DNA from: an uncultured Bacteroidales bacterium
Lineage (GTDB): Bacteria; Bacteroidota; Bacteroidia; Bacteroidales; F082
Direction of reading: 5' to 3'
DNA length: 39,066 bases
Assembly: GCA_905234455.1 (NCBI GenBank)
Contig: CAJOIH010000030.1
Span: forward strand, 1 to 39,066
The notes beneath the pieces are model-generated. The model was not told the origin of the DNA and did no database searches. It saw only the letters and a list, made by a program, of their open reading frames with translations. Shown piece by piece: positions 8,604 to 16,927 of this stretch (the stretch's first letter is position 1; each line of letters starts with the position of its first letter). The position numbers and the translations under genes are program-made.

Positions 8604-8693
8604 CCATGGTTTGCGGATGCAAAAAACCGGCAATAATTTTTTTTCAAAAATTTCAGTTTTTTTTCGGATATTTGCACCCCGAAACTGAAGATA

Positions 8694-9995
8694 ATGAAAA
8701 TTAATATATCCAATAGACTGATATTGACGGCATTGATGCTTTTTGTCGGCATCACGGCCTTCGCCCAGTCCGATGTTGACTCGCCATATTCCATGTTTGG
8801 CCTCGGCCAGGTGCGCAACAGGACCATGAACACCCGCCTCAAGGGGATGGGTGGCATGTCCAACGCCATGTGCGACATGTCCATGATCAACGCCGGCAAT
8901 CCGGCCTCGTATGCGATGCTCGACACCATGTCGTTCCTCTTTGACGCAGGCATCTACGCCAAGTCGTCCACCTTCAGCACCTCCACGCTCTCCGAAAAGG
9001 CCTCCTCCGCTTCGTTCGACTATGTGGCCATGGGATTCTCCCTCACCAGATGGTGGAAGATGGCCTTCGGTGCCCAGCCTTATAGCAATGTGGGCTACAA
9101 CGTCGTGACCAGGTTCCATGACGACCAGGTGGGCAACTGCGCCGAGCTCTTCAAAGGCGAAGGTGGTCTGAACCAGGCTTTCTGGGGTAACGCTTTCCGT
9201 ATCGGCAAACACTTCTCGGTGGGTGTCAACGCCAGCTATGTGTTCGGCGACAGCAAGTCGACCACCACCCTGGCTTACCCCGACTCCACCTATATCATCT
9301 GCACACGCCGCAGCCGCGATATCATGACACGCTCGTTCATGTTCGACTACGGCCTCATGTACCAGGGCAACCTCAGCAAGGACCTCGTCCTCACCGTAGG
9401 CGCCACCTACAACCAAAAGATCAACCTCCACGGAGTGCAGACCACCTTCATCCGGACCATCGCCACCGATGACCTGGAAGACCTGGCCTCCTCGACGGAA
9501 TACCTGATCGACACCGTTTCGTTCAACACTGACAAGAACGCCACCTATACCATGCCGCACGGCCTGGGCTTCGGCGTTGCCCTGCAACGGAACAACCGAT
9601 GGAAGGTGGGCGTCGACTTCAACTGGACGCAGTGGAGCACTTTCGCCCGCAACGGCGTCAACGAAGGTCTGCAGGATGCCTGGAACGTGGCTGTCGGTGC
9701 CGAGTTCATGCCCTCCTGGACCTCCATCTCGGGCTACTGGACCCGCGTCTCCTACCGTCTGGGCGGCTTCTACGGACAGACCTGCCTCAACATCAACGGG
9801 CACTCCATCAACAAGATGGGCGTAACCCTCGGATTGAGCCTGCCAGTTCCCCGCTCCATGTCGAAAGTCGACCTGGCCCTCGAGGTCGGAAATTGTGGCA
9901 CGAAATCTGATAACCTCATCAAGGAAAGTTACGTCAAACTCACCGCAGGCGTGTCCATCTATGAACGCTGGTTTGTGAAACGTAAGTATAAATAA
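8694..9995 (+). CDS. Outer membrane beta-barrel protein (FadL/PorV-like, unnamed family)
   Basis: The 433-residue protein has a signal peptide (LILTALMLFVGITAFA-QSD) and conserved DSPYSMFGLGQVRNRTMNTRLKGMGGMSNAM...NAGNPASYAMLDTMSFLFDAG. These are features of a Bacteroidota outer-membrane barrel family usually found beside TPR, LptC and GldE-like genes. The rest alternates barrel strands (FRIGKHFSVGVNASYVFG, WKVGVDFNWTQWS, MGVTLGLSLPV) and the last part is KLTAGVSIYERWFVKRKYK. The exact role is unknown; genomic context points to envelope assembly. An imperfect -7 box (GATATTTG) lies about 20 bp upstream. Only 28 bp separate it from the TPR gene, so an operon is likely. Confidence 0.8.
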   Translation: MKINISNRLILTALMLFVGITAFAQSDVDSPYSMFGLGQVRNRTMNTRLKGMGGMSNAMCDMSMINAGNPASYAMLDTMSFLFDAGIYAKSSTFSTSTLSEKASSASFDYVAMGFSLTRWWKMAFGAQPYSNVGYNVVTRFHDDQVGNCAELFKGEGGLNQAFWGNAFRIGKHFSVGVNASYVFGDSKSTTTLAYPDSTYIICTRRSRDIMTRSFMFDYGLMYQGNLSKDLVLTVGATYNQKINLHGVQTTFIRTIATDDLEDLASSTEYLIDTVSFNTDKNATYTMPHGLGFGVALQRNNRWKVGVDFNWTQWSTFARNGVNEGLQDAWNVAVGAEFMPSWTSISGYWTRVSYRLGGFYGQTCLNINGHSINKMGVTLGLSLPVPRSMSKVDLALEVGNCGTKSDNLIKESYVKLTAGVSIYERWFVKRKYK

Positions 9996-10023
9996 GAAAG
10001 TTAAACCATTAAAATACAAGACA

Positions 10024-11469
10024 ATGAAAAGATTTGCAATCCTGGCCATCGTCATCGGAATGGCTATGAGTGTCACCGCACAAGACGTCGAATCGAAATA
10101 TGGTGTCGACAGCGCCAACTGCGTCACCAAGCTTTCGGTCTACCGTGAGTACTACAAGCAGTGGGAAGCCGCCAAGTTCGCTCCCGATGCCGCCAACGGC
10201 GAGATGATCTCCGCCTGGCGTGAAGTATTCCTCACCGGCCCCCGCGCCAGCCAGTACACCTACACCAACGGCGAAAAGATCCTGGATTACCTGATCCGCC
10301 AGAATCCCAAGGACAAGGATGCTTACATCGACACCATCTGCATGTTGATGGACAACAGAGCCAAATACTTCCCCACCGACCCCAAGACCGGCGCCTCACA
10401 GGTGGCTAGCATCATGGGCCGCAAGGGCATGTTGATCTATACCTATAACAAGAACCGCTACGAAGAAGCCTACAACGTGCTGAAAGACGCCGTCGCCCTC
10501 GACCCCTCACAGCTGCAAGGCGCTTTCATCGACGCCTACTTCAGAGCCACCATCGACATGGTGAACAATGGCAAGGAAGAGAAGATGACCATCATCAACG
10601 TCTATCAGGAACTCTCCGAAGTGCTCGATGACAACATTAAGGTGCAAGCCGAGAAAGAGGCCCAACTGCACGAAGCCAGAGCCACCGCCGAAGAGTCAGG
10701 CGACGCCGAAGCCATCGCAGGTTTCGACAAGCAGATCGAAAAGAACGAGAAGTCGATCCTCAACTACAAGGGTGTGAAAAACAACCTCGACAACCTCTTC
10801 CAGCCCTATGCCTCTTGCGATGACCTGGTCAAGGTGTTCGCTGCCAAGATGGCTGAAACCCCAGATGACGTGAACCTGCTGAAGCGCATCACCACCATCC
10901 TTGATAAGAAGGAATGCACCGACTCGAAGCTCTTCCTCGATGCCAGTAAGAAACTCTATGAAATGGAGCCCAGCCCGGAAGCTGCCTATAACATCGGCGT
11001 GAAACTCTTCAAGGAAGGTAAAAACGGTGAAGCCGCCAGATATTTCGAGGAAGCCACCTCGGCCGAAAACAACGACCGCGTCTTCAGAGCTTACAGAAAC
11101 CTGGCCTACTGCTATCTGAACACCAACAGCTTCGGCAAGTGCCGCGATGCCGCCCGCAGAGCAGCCTCCGTCGACCCGACCTCCGGTGAGCCCTACATTG
11201 TCATCGGTATGGCCTACGCTGCCTCAGCCAACAGCCTCTCCGATTCCAAGTTCGGTGGCAAGGAAGCCTACTGGGTTGCTGTCGACAAGTTAATGAAAGC
11301 CAGAACACTGGATCCTTCAGTGGCCAACCGCGCCTCTGAACTGATCAGATCCTACTCACAACACTTCCCGTCAATGGAGACCATCTTCTTCAACGACTAT
11401 GCCGAAGGTCAATCCTATACCGTAGGCGGCTGGATCAATGAAACCACGACCATCAGACCCGCGAAGTAA
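10024..11469 (+). CDS. Periplasmic tetratricopeptide repeat protein
   Basis: The 481-residue protein has a signal peptide (MKRFAILAIVIGMAMSVTA-QDV) and TPR-like helices throughout. Clear ones are NRYEEAYNVLKDAVALDPSQLQ at about 150 and two at the C-terminal side: PSPEAAYNIGVKLFKEGKNGEAARYFEEAT and AYRNLAYCYLNTNSFGKCRDAARRAASVDPTSGEPYIVIG. A charged coiled-coil segment (QAEKEAQLHEARATAEESGDAEA) lies near 200-225. The family commonly lies between the OMP barrel and lptC in Bacteroidales and probably scaffolds an envelope complex, but its partner is not known. Its last 32 bp overlap the start of lptC. Confidence 0.82.
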   Translation: MKRFAILAIVIGMAMSVTAQDVESKYGVDSANCVTKLSVYREYYKQWEAAKFAPDAANGEMISAWREVFLTGPRASQYTYTNGEKILDYLIRQNPKDKDAYIDTICMLMDNRAKYFPTDPKTGASQVASIMGRKGMLIYTYNKNRYEEAYNVLKDAVALDPSQLQGAFIDAYFRATIDMVNNGKEEKMTIINVYQELSEVLDDNIKVQAEKEAQLHEARATAEESGDAEAIAGFDKQIEKNEKSILNYKGVKNNLDNLFQPYASCDDLVKVFAAKMAETPDDVNLLKRITTILDKKECTDSKLFLDASKKLYEMEPSPEAAYNIGVKLFKEGKNGEAARYFEEATSAENNDRVFRAYRNLAYCYLNTNSFGKCRDAARRAASVDPTSGEPYIVIGMAYAASANSLSDSKFGGKEAYWVAVDKLMKARTLDPSVANRASELIRSYSQHFPSMETIFFNDYAEGQSYTVGGWINETTTIRPAK

Positions 11470-12022
11470 TAACCCAGCAGGGTTCATCCTAAGCAACATC
11501 ACAGCCTTTTTGGCTGTGATGTTGTTTTCGTGTGGCAACCCCACCTCAGTCATCCAACAGCTGGCGTCCGACGACACCCTCTCGGGTATCGTGGCCTACG
11601 ACATTGTGTACTATCGCAGCGACTCGGGCTTCGTCCAAGTGGAACTCACCGCCCCCATGATGTCGCAACAGGGCAGCGACAGCAGCTTCCTCGAGTTCCC
11701 CCAAGGTTTCCATGCCCGCGTCTTCGACAACAACCATCGTGTCACCTCCATCATCAGCGCCGACTATGGCATCAACCACATTGACCAACAATATGTGGAG
11801 GCCGTCGGCAACGTCAGCGTCGAAAACCAGGAGAACGGACAGAGCATGTATTCCGACAAGCTCTATTGGTATCAGGATACCAAGATGATCTACACCCGAT
11901 CGAAAGTGCGCATCATCCTGCCTGACAAGGACATCACCGGCGACAGCCTCGAAGCCCACGAGAACTTCGACGCCTATACCATCTACAACGGACGTGCAAC
12001 CTTTGAAGTGGAGGACGAGTGA
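11438..12022 (+). CDS. lptC: LPS export ABC transporter periplasmic protein LptC
   Basis: The 194-residue protein starts with an arginine-containing n-region, a hydrophobic segment (FILSNITAFLAVMLFSC) and a lipobox-like MLFSC at about 28-32. An OstA/LptC-like beta-jellyroll follows: FVQVELTAPMMSQQ, FLEFPQGFHARVFDNN, TSIISADYGI, EAVGNVSVENQENGQSMYSDKLYW, KVRIILPDKDITGDSLEAHENF. LptC passes lipopolysaccharide from LptBFG to LptA. Bacteroidota versions are often lipoproteins, as here. ATG at 11438 overlaps the TPR gene by 32 bp; the internal Met at 11519 would lose most of the signal. The stop overlaps the next ATG by one base. Confidence 0.88.
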   Translation: MKPRPSDPRSNNPAGFILSNITAFLAVMLFSCGNPTSVIQQLASDDTLSGIVAYDIVYYRSDSGFVQVELTAPMMSQQGSDSSFLEFPQGFHARVFDNNHRVTSIISADYGINHIDQQYVEAVGNVSVENQENGQSMYSDKLYWYQDTKMIYTRSKVRIILPDKDITGDSLEAHENFDAYTIYNGRATFEVEDE

Positions 12023-13302
12023 TGTTGAGAGAATGGATCGTCGTCATCGTCACCTTGTTCCTCTCGGCCATGTTCTCCGGCCTTGAGATCGCCTTCAATA
12101 GCTCCAATCGGCTGCAACTTGAGGTCGACCTGAAGAAAAACCGCTTCTCGGCCAAGATAATCAGACTGTTTTTCAAGGACCAGTCGCGTTTCATCACCTC
12201 ACTGCTCATCGGCAATAACATCGCCAATGTGGTCTATGGCATCGCCATTGCCATGCTGCTCCGTCCCGCTGTGCTGTGGATGCTGCCCCAGGCTCTCGAG
12301 GTCGAGTTCGTCATCCTGCTCCTTCAGTCAGTCATCTCCACCCTCATCGTACTGGTGCTGGCCGAGTTCCTCCCCAAGGTGCTGTTCCGTATCAACCCCA
12401 ACGCCATCCTCTCGTTCTTCGCCCTGCCCACCTTCATCGTATACTGCCTGCTCTATCCGCTTACGCTGCTCTATTCGGGCATCGCCAATCTCATCATCCG
12501 CATCGTGTTCGGCATGAAGGTCGACCAGCAGCAATACCGCATCAGCACAGTCGACTTCGATGACTACATCACCGAATATGCCGACCCCGACGAGGCCGAC
12601 GAAGACGTGCAACAGGAGATCCAGCTGTTCCAAAACGCCATGGACTTTCGCTCGGTGAAACTACGCGAATGCATGGGACCCCGAAACGAGATCGAGGCAG
12701 TCAAACTCACCGACAGCCTGCATTTCGTGAAGGACCGTTTCGAGGAGACCAAACACTCCAAGCTGATTGTGTATTCCGACAACATCGACAATATCGTGGG
12801 CTACATCCACCTGAACGACGTGGTCAACGCCATCGCCCACCAAAAAGGCGAGGACATCGCCCCCTTGGTCCGCCCCATCAACTTCTTCCCCGAGACTTAT
12901 ACCGCTGACAGGCTGCTGAAGCACTTCATCCAGAAACATCAAGGCGTGGCCGTCGTCGTCGACGAATTCGGCGGCACCTCGGGCATCGTCACCATGGAAG
13001 ACGTGGTGGAGGAGATCTTTGGCGAGATCGAAGACGAATATGACGACGAAGAAGAGACCGAAGAAGTGAAGGAAGACACCTACGTGTTCTCGGCACGACT
13101 CGAGATCGACTACCTCAACGAGACCTATAAACTCGACCTGCCCGTGTCGGACGACTACGAAACCCTGGCCGGAATGGTGCTCCATTATTACGAAAGCATC
13201 CCCGAGACCGGCGAGGAACTGACTATTGGAGACTACAGAATCAAGGTGCTTAAAGCTACTGACATGAAACTGGAAGAGCTTGAATTAAAGCGCATTGAGT
13301 GA
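12022..13302 (+). CDS. gldE: CNNM/HlyC-CorC family membrane protein, GldE-like
   Basis: About 426 residues. An N-terminal DUF21 domain with four membrane segments carries SAMFSGLEIAFNSSNRLQLEV and ITSLLIGNNIANVVYG. Two CBS domains follow (about 205-330, with GYIHLNDVVNAI and GVAVVVDEFGGTSGIVTMEDVVEEIFGEIEDEYD). A CorC_HlyC C-terminal domain ends it (SARLEIDYLNETYKLDLPVSDDYETLAGMVL...GDYRIKVL). Family members are linked to divalent cation transport; in Bacteroidota the version beside envelope genes is often called GldE. ATG at 12022 overlaps the lptC stop (TGATG), favouring it over the GTG at 12019. Confidence 0.88.
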   Translation: MLREWIVVIVTLFLSAMFSGLEIAFNSSNRLQLEVDLKKNRFSAKIIRLFFKDQSRFITSLLIGNNIANVVYGIAIAMLLRPAVLWMLPQALEVEFVILLLQSVISTLIVLVLAEFLPKVLFRINPNAILSFFALPTFIVYCLLYPLTLLYSGIANLIIRIVFGMKVDQQQYRISTVDFDDYITEYADPDEADEDVQQEIQLFQNAMDFRSVKLRECMGPRNEIEAVKLTDSLHFVKDRFEETKHSKLIVYSDNIDNIVGYIHLNDVVNAIAHQKGEDIAPLVRPINFFPETYTADRLLKHFIQKHQGVAVVVDEFGGTSGIVTMEDVVEEIFGEIEDEYDDEEETEEVKEDTYVFSARLEIDYLNETYKLDLPVSDDYETLAGMVLHYYESIPETGEELTIGDYRIKVLKATDMKLEELELKRIE

Positions 13303-13328
13303 TGGTTGAAAAATAAAGTCCATCAATT

Positions 13329-13361
13329 TTTGTCGAGATTGAAAACCTTTTACTAAATTTG
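13329..13361 (+). promoter_or_regulatory. Bacteroides-type promoter for ppiD
   Basis: TTTG at 13329-13332 and TAAATTTG at 13354-13361 are 21 bp apart in the 102-bp gap after gldE. The predicted start of ppiD is 44 bp downstream, so ppiD can be expressed apart from the envelope operon. Confidence 0.65.
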
Positions 13362-13404
13362 CAGGCTCAAATTTTGAATATTTTAATTTAGATAGATAAG
13401 CATT

Positions 13405-15170
13405 ATGGCAGCAATTGAGAAAATCAGAAAGCGTTCAGGATTGTTGATCGCAATCATCGGTCTTGCACTGTTGGCATTCGTCCTGCAGGACACCGCGAGT
13501 ACAACGTGGCCGTCATCGATGGTGAGAAGATTCCGTACAAGGATTTCGAGGACCTGAAAAACAAGAACATGGAGAACATGAAACGGAGCTATGGCGCCAA
13601 CCTCACCTCCGCCCAGACCTACAACGTCTACAACAGCACCCTCGAGCAGATGATCAAGGACAACATCATGACCAAGGAATACAACGCCGTGGGTATGCAT
13701 GTGACCGCCGAAGAGCTTTACGATCAGTTCGTGGGCGAAGAACCCCACCAGTGGGTCGTCCAGAACTTCTCCGACGCCAACGGCAACTTCGACCGTGCAA
13801 CGCTTGAGAACTATATGCAGAACCTCGACAACGCCCCGGTGGAATACCGCAACCAATGGGTCGAATTCGAGAACGCCATCAAGGAAAACCGCCTCGAGTC
13901 CAAGTTCGACAACCTGGTGAAGGCTTCGTTCTACCTGCCCAAGCGCTTGGCTGACAAATACAACGAGACCAAGAACACCAAAGCCACTGCCGATGTGGTG
14001 GTGCTGCGTTACGCCTCCATCCCCGATTCGACGGTGACCGTCACCGATCAGGACAAGAAGAGCTACTACGAGGAAAACAAGTACCGTTTCGAGACTGACG
14101 AGACCCGCGCCATCGACTACGTGGTGTTCGAGATCAATCCTTCGGAAGACGACGACCAGAGCGCCAAGCAGTTTGTGGAGAGCATGAAGGAAGACTTCAC
14201 CAACACCGAGAACGTCATCAACTTCGTGAACGCCAACTCCGACCTGCGTTACGACAGCACCTGGCTGGGCCGTCCCGATGTGCCCGCCGTGGCCGAAGAG
14301 ATGCTCTTCGCTCCCGAAAACGAGCCTGGCTTCGTTTATGGTCCTTACTTCGACCAGAACTCGTACAACCTCATCCGCCTCGTCGACCGTCAGGTCATCG
14401 AGGACTCCCTGATGGTTCGCGTGGCCATCCTGCGTCACGAGCTCTCACCCAGCACCAAGACCTATCAGAACACCTTTGCCAAGGCCAACAAGTTCGTCAC
14501 CGAGAACCGTACCTTGGACCAGTTCAACACCGCCATCGAGACTGAAGGCCTGACCAAGCGCACGCAGCCCCGTCTGACCGCCTCCACCTACCAGATCGCC
14601 GGCATCGACAACCCGCGCCAAATCGTGCGCTGGGCTTTCGAAGACAAGACCAAGGTGGGCGACGTCTCCACCATCTTCGAACTCGACAACATGTTCGTGG
14701 TGGCCGCCCTCACCGAGATCATCCCCGAGGGATATGCTCCCCTGGAGAAGGTCGCCGAGCAGTCCAAGTACCCCATCCTCAACAAGAAGAAGGGTGAGAT
14801 CGCCGTGGAACGCATGAAGGCTTGCGGTACCGACTACAACCGCATGGTGAGCGAGCTGGGCGCCGAGAACACCACCGTGTCCGACATCAGCATGGAAAGC
14901 CGTTCCGTGGGTAACTTCGGTATCGAGTCGGATGTCATCGGCATCATCATGGGCATGAAGGAAGGTGAAGTGGTTGGCCCCATCGCTGGCAACAGCTCCG
15001 CTTTCGTCATCAAGAACGTCAAACGCGTGGCTCCCGCAGCCCTGAGCGACTACAGCAACATCGAGCGTGAGAAGAAAGCCCAGTTCGACAACAAGGTGTT
15101 CAACGGCGGCGTCTACAACGCCCTCCGTAACAACGCCAAGATCGAAGACAACCGCGTGCTCTTCTATTAA
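13405..15170 (+). pseudogene. ppiD: PpiD/SurA-like periplasmic folding factor, frameshifted and lacking its parvulin domain
   Basis: Translation from ATG 13405 gives the family N-terminus, MAAIEKIRKRSGLLIAIIG then a membrane anchor ending AFVLQD. That frame stops after about 48 codons. The body of the protein (NVAVIDGEKIPYKDFEDLK onward) is in another frame from about 13491 to the stop at 15170. About 15-20 residues that usually join the anchor to this part are missing, so the break near 13490-13497 looks like a small out-of-frame deletion. Further down, DSLMVR is followed directly by VAILRHELSPSTKTYQ near 14415. In full-length relatives (about 700 residues) roughly 100 residues of peptidyl-prolyl isomerase (PPIC) domain lie between these segments. 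The sequence therefore encodes at best a chaperone-like product without isomerase. It may be an assembly artefact. Confidence 0.75.
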
Positions 15171-15190
15171 TCGTAGAACTGAAAACGGAA

Positions 15191-15234
15191 AACTTAGGGC
15201 GCGACTGGAATCCAGCCGCGCCCTAAGTTTTTTA
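15191..15234. terminator. Bidirectional intrinsic terminator between ppiD and the C69 peptidase
   Basis: A perfect 13-bp stem (AACTTAGGGCGCG at 15191-15203, CGCGCCCTAAGTT at 15217-15229) has an inner CTGGA/TCCAG pairing and is followed by Ts. The A-rich left flank lets it end transcripts from both convergent genes. Confidence 0.9.
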
Positions 15235-15237
15235 TTA

Positions 15238-15265
15238 AGAGCTTCTAACTTCTAACTCCTCACTC
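15238..15265. repeat. Tandem 7-bp repeat abutting the C69 peptidase stop codon
   Basis: Units AGAGCTT, CTAACTT, CTAACTC and CTCACTC lie head to tail and end exactly at the stop codon of the minus-strand peptidase (15266-15268). Two units differ by one base from each other, and the family resembles the array at 18601-18635. Confidence 0.65.
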
Positions 15266-16870
15266 TTAAAATCCCATCCCGAACCAATACCAGAACTGCC
15301 CCTCCATCTCTTTCCAGGTCTGACGGGCGGCCGCAGCGAAGTCCTTGGTGTATTGGTTGACCACCATGGTGGCTTCGGCTTTCTTGCCTTCGTTCAATAG
15401 GGCCTGGGCTTTCTTTTCCATGGCGGGGATCTCCTCAAAGGCCTTGTCCTCGAGACGTTTGGCGTTGCCCAACAGGACGGACTTGGTACGGCCCCAGTTC
15501 ACCGTAGCGAGCTTGTTGGCCTTGCGATAATGCCAAATCCAGGCTTCCTCACGGTAGCGCAGCTGTCCGCATTTGTCGAAGCCTTCAGGCAGGGTGGTCG
15601 AGCCGGAGAAGATGGGGATGCGCGGGCTCTGTCCCGGGTTGTCGCAGGCCATCCAACAGATGGCACCAATCTCGTCGGGCATCCAGCTGCGGCATTGGAT
15701 GATGTGATGGTAGCTGCTCCAGGCCACAGCCACGGTGCGCTGGAACTTCACGGTCTCAGGAGCCAGGAAGTTCAGGGTGCTTTGCAGGGTGCCGGTCATC
15801 CAGGGGTTGGCAATGGGGCTGATGATGGTGTCTTCCTTCACGCTGCCGTCGTCCTGGCGTTTCTTGGTCACCATTTTGATGTTGCGGGTCATGTCCATGT
15901 CGGTGCCTTCGTAGGTGCTGCGGAAGAGTTCCATCACCTTGCGGACGTCGACGTTCTCGTCGGGCTTCACCGAGAAGGGCAGCTCAGGCATGTCGCGGTT
16001 GAGGTTCAACGAAGGAGCCAGCTGACTGAGGATAAAGAACTCACGGTCGCTGTAGTTCTTGCCACCGCCATATTCGGCGCGGAAGGCCTTCCAGAAGACG
16101 AAGTCGCCCTCGCCGTCCCACAAGCCGTATTTCTTGGCAACCTTCTCGCAGTTGTCGGAGCAGTAGAAGTCCTTGCTCTTGCGTTCCAACTTGCCGATGC
16201 GGGCGATGTTGGCGCTGACACCCACCTCGTCGTCGGGGATGCGTTTGGCAGCCCACACGCCGCCGATCTTGTCGGGACCCTCGCCGAGGATCTCCATTTG
16301 CCATACCTCGTTCTTGTCGGCGATGGTGATGCACTCGCCGCCATCGCCATAGCCGTAGTCCTTGACGAGCTGGCCGATGAGCTGGATGGCGTCGCGGGCG
16401 TTGTCGCAACGCATCAGGGCCACGCGCTCGAGCTCCTCGATCATGAACATGCCGTTCTTGTTAACTAAGGTGTCGGGACCTGAGAAGGTCGTCTCGCCGA
16501 TGGCCAGCTGCTTCTCGTTGAGGCAGGGGTAGGCGGTGTTGAGGTAAGCATAAGTGTGTGCCACCTGCGGGATCTCGCCGGCGAGCTCCACCTTGCGGTT
16601 GTCGAAGGGATCTTCAGTGTGCATGGTGCCTTTGTACACCTTGTGCATCTCACCCTTCTCATGGTCGGCGGCAGGCTCCCAGCGCATCCAGGTGCGGTAG
16701 CGACCATCGCAGGTGTGTGAGGTGATCACGGAACCGTCGGTAGAAGCGTTCTTGCCTACCATGATGCTGGTACAGCAGGCACCCACATACATCTCATGGT
16801 CTTCCTGGGCGTAAGTGTATAGGCCCGGCAACAGGAGGACTGCCAATAAAAAAGCTTTGATTTTAAACAT
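15266..16870 (-). CDS. Secreted C69-family dipeptidase (PepD-like)
   Basis: The 534-residue protein has a signal peptide (MFKIKAFLLAVLLLPGLYTYA-QEDHEMYVGACCTSIMVGKNASTDGSVITSH). In C69 peptidases the nucleophile is a Cys near the mature N-terminus; here CC at about residues 32-33 is followed by the family TSIMVGKNASTDGS. Other family blocks are LAIGETTFSGPDT, LMRCDNARDAIQLIGQLVKDYGYGDGGECITIADKNEVWQMEI and ISPIANPWM. It likely cleaves dipeptides in the periplasm or outside the cell, feeding peptide-fermenting metabolism. Its promoter may be the minus-strand TATTTTTG at 16911-16918. The 3' end abuts a heptamer repeat. Confidence 0.88.
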   Translation of the reverse strand: MFKIKAFLLAVLLLPGLYTYAQEDHEMYVGACCTSIMVGKNASTDGSVITSHTCDGRYRTWMRWEPAADHEKGEMHKVYKGTMHTEDPFDNRKVELAGEIPQVAHTYAYLNTAYPCLNEKQLAIGETTFSGPDTLVNKNGMFMIEELERVALMRCDNARDAIQLIGQLVKDYGYGDGGECITIADKNEVWQMEILGEGPDKIGGVWAAKRIPDDEVGVSANIARIGKLERKSKDFYCSDNCEKVAKKYGLWDGEGDFVFWKAFRAEYGGGKNYSDREFFILSQLAPSLNLNRDMPELPFSVKPDENVDVRKVMELFRSTYEGTDMDMTRNIKMVTKKRQDDGSVKEDTIISPIANPWMTGTLQSTLNFLAPETVKFQRTVAVAWSSYHHIIQCRSWMPDEIGAICWMACDNPGQSPRIPIFSGSTTLPEGFDKCGQLRYREEAWIWHYRKANKLATVNWGRTKSVLLGNAKRLEDKAFEEIPAMEKKAQALLNEGKKAEATMVVNQYTKDFAAAARQTWKEMEGQFWYWFGMGF

Positions 16871-16885
16871 AAAATGCTAATTTTG
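16856..16885 (+). promoter_or_regulatory. Bacteroides-type promoter of the alpha/beta hydrolase
   Basis: TTTG (16856-16859) and TAATTTTG (16878-16885) are 18 bp apart. The -33 element falls inside the first codons of the divergent C69 peptidase gene, and the -7 lies 42 bp before the ATG at 16928. Confidence 0.55.
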
Positions 16886-16910
16886 CGTGATTAATGATAG
16901 TTTTCGAATC

Positions 16911-16918
16911 CAAAAATA
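16911..16918 (-). promoter_or_regulatory. Candidate -7 box of the C69 peptidase gene
   Basis: Minus-strand TATTTTTG lies 40 bp upstream of the peptidase start at 16870. No good TTTG was found at the expected -33 distance, so this is tentative. Confidence 0.35.
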
Positions 16919-16927
16919 ATAAAAATA

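Noticed and set aside
15530..16468. 312-residue plus-strand open frame inside the C69 peptidase
   Set aside because: Shadow of the peptidase; no start context and no domain.
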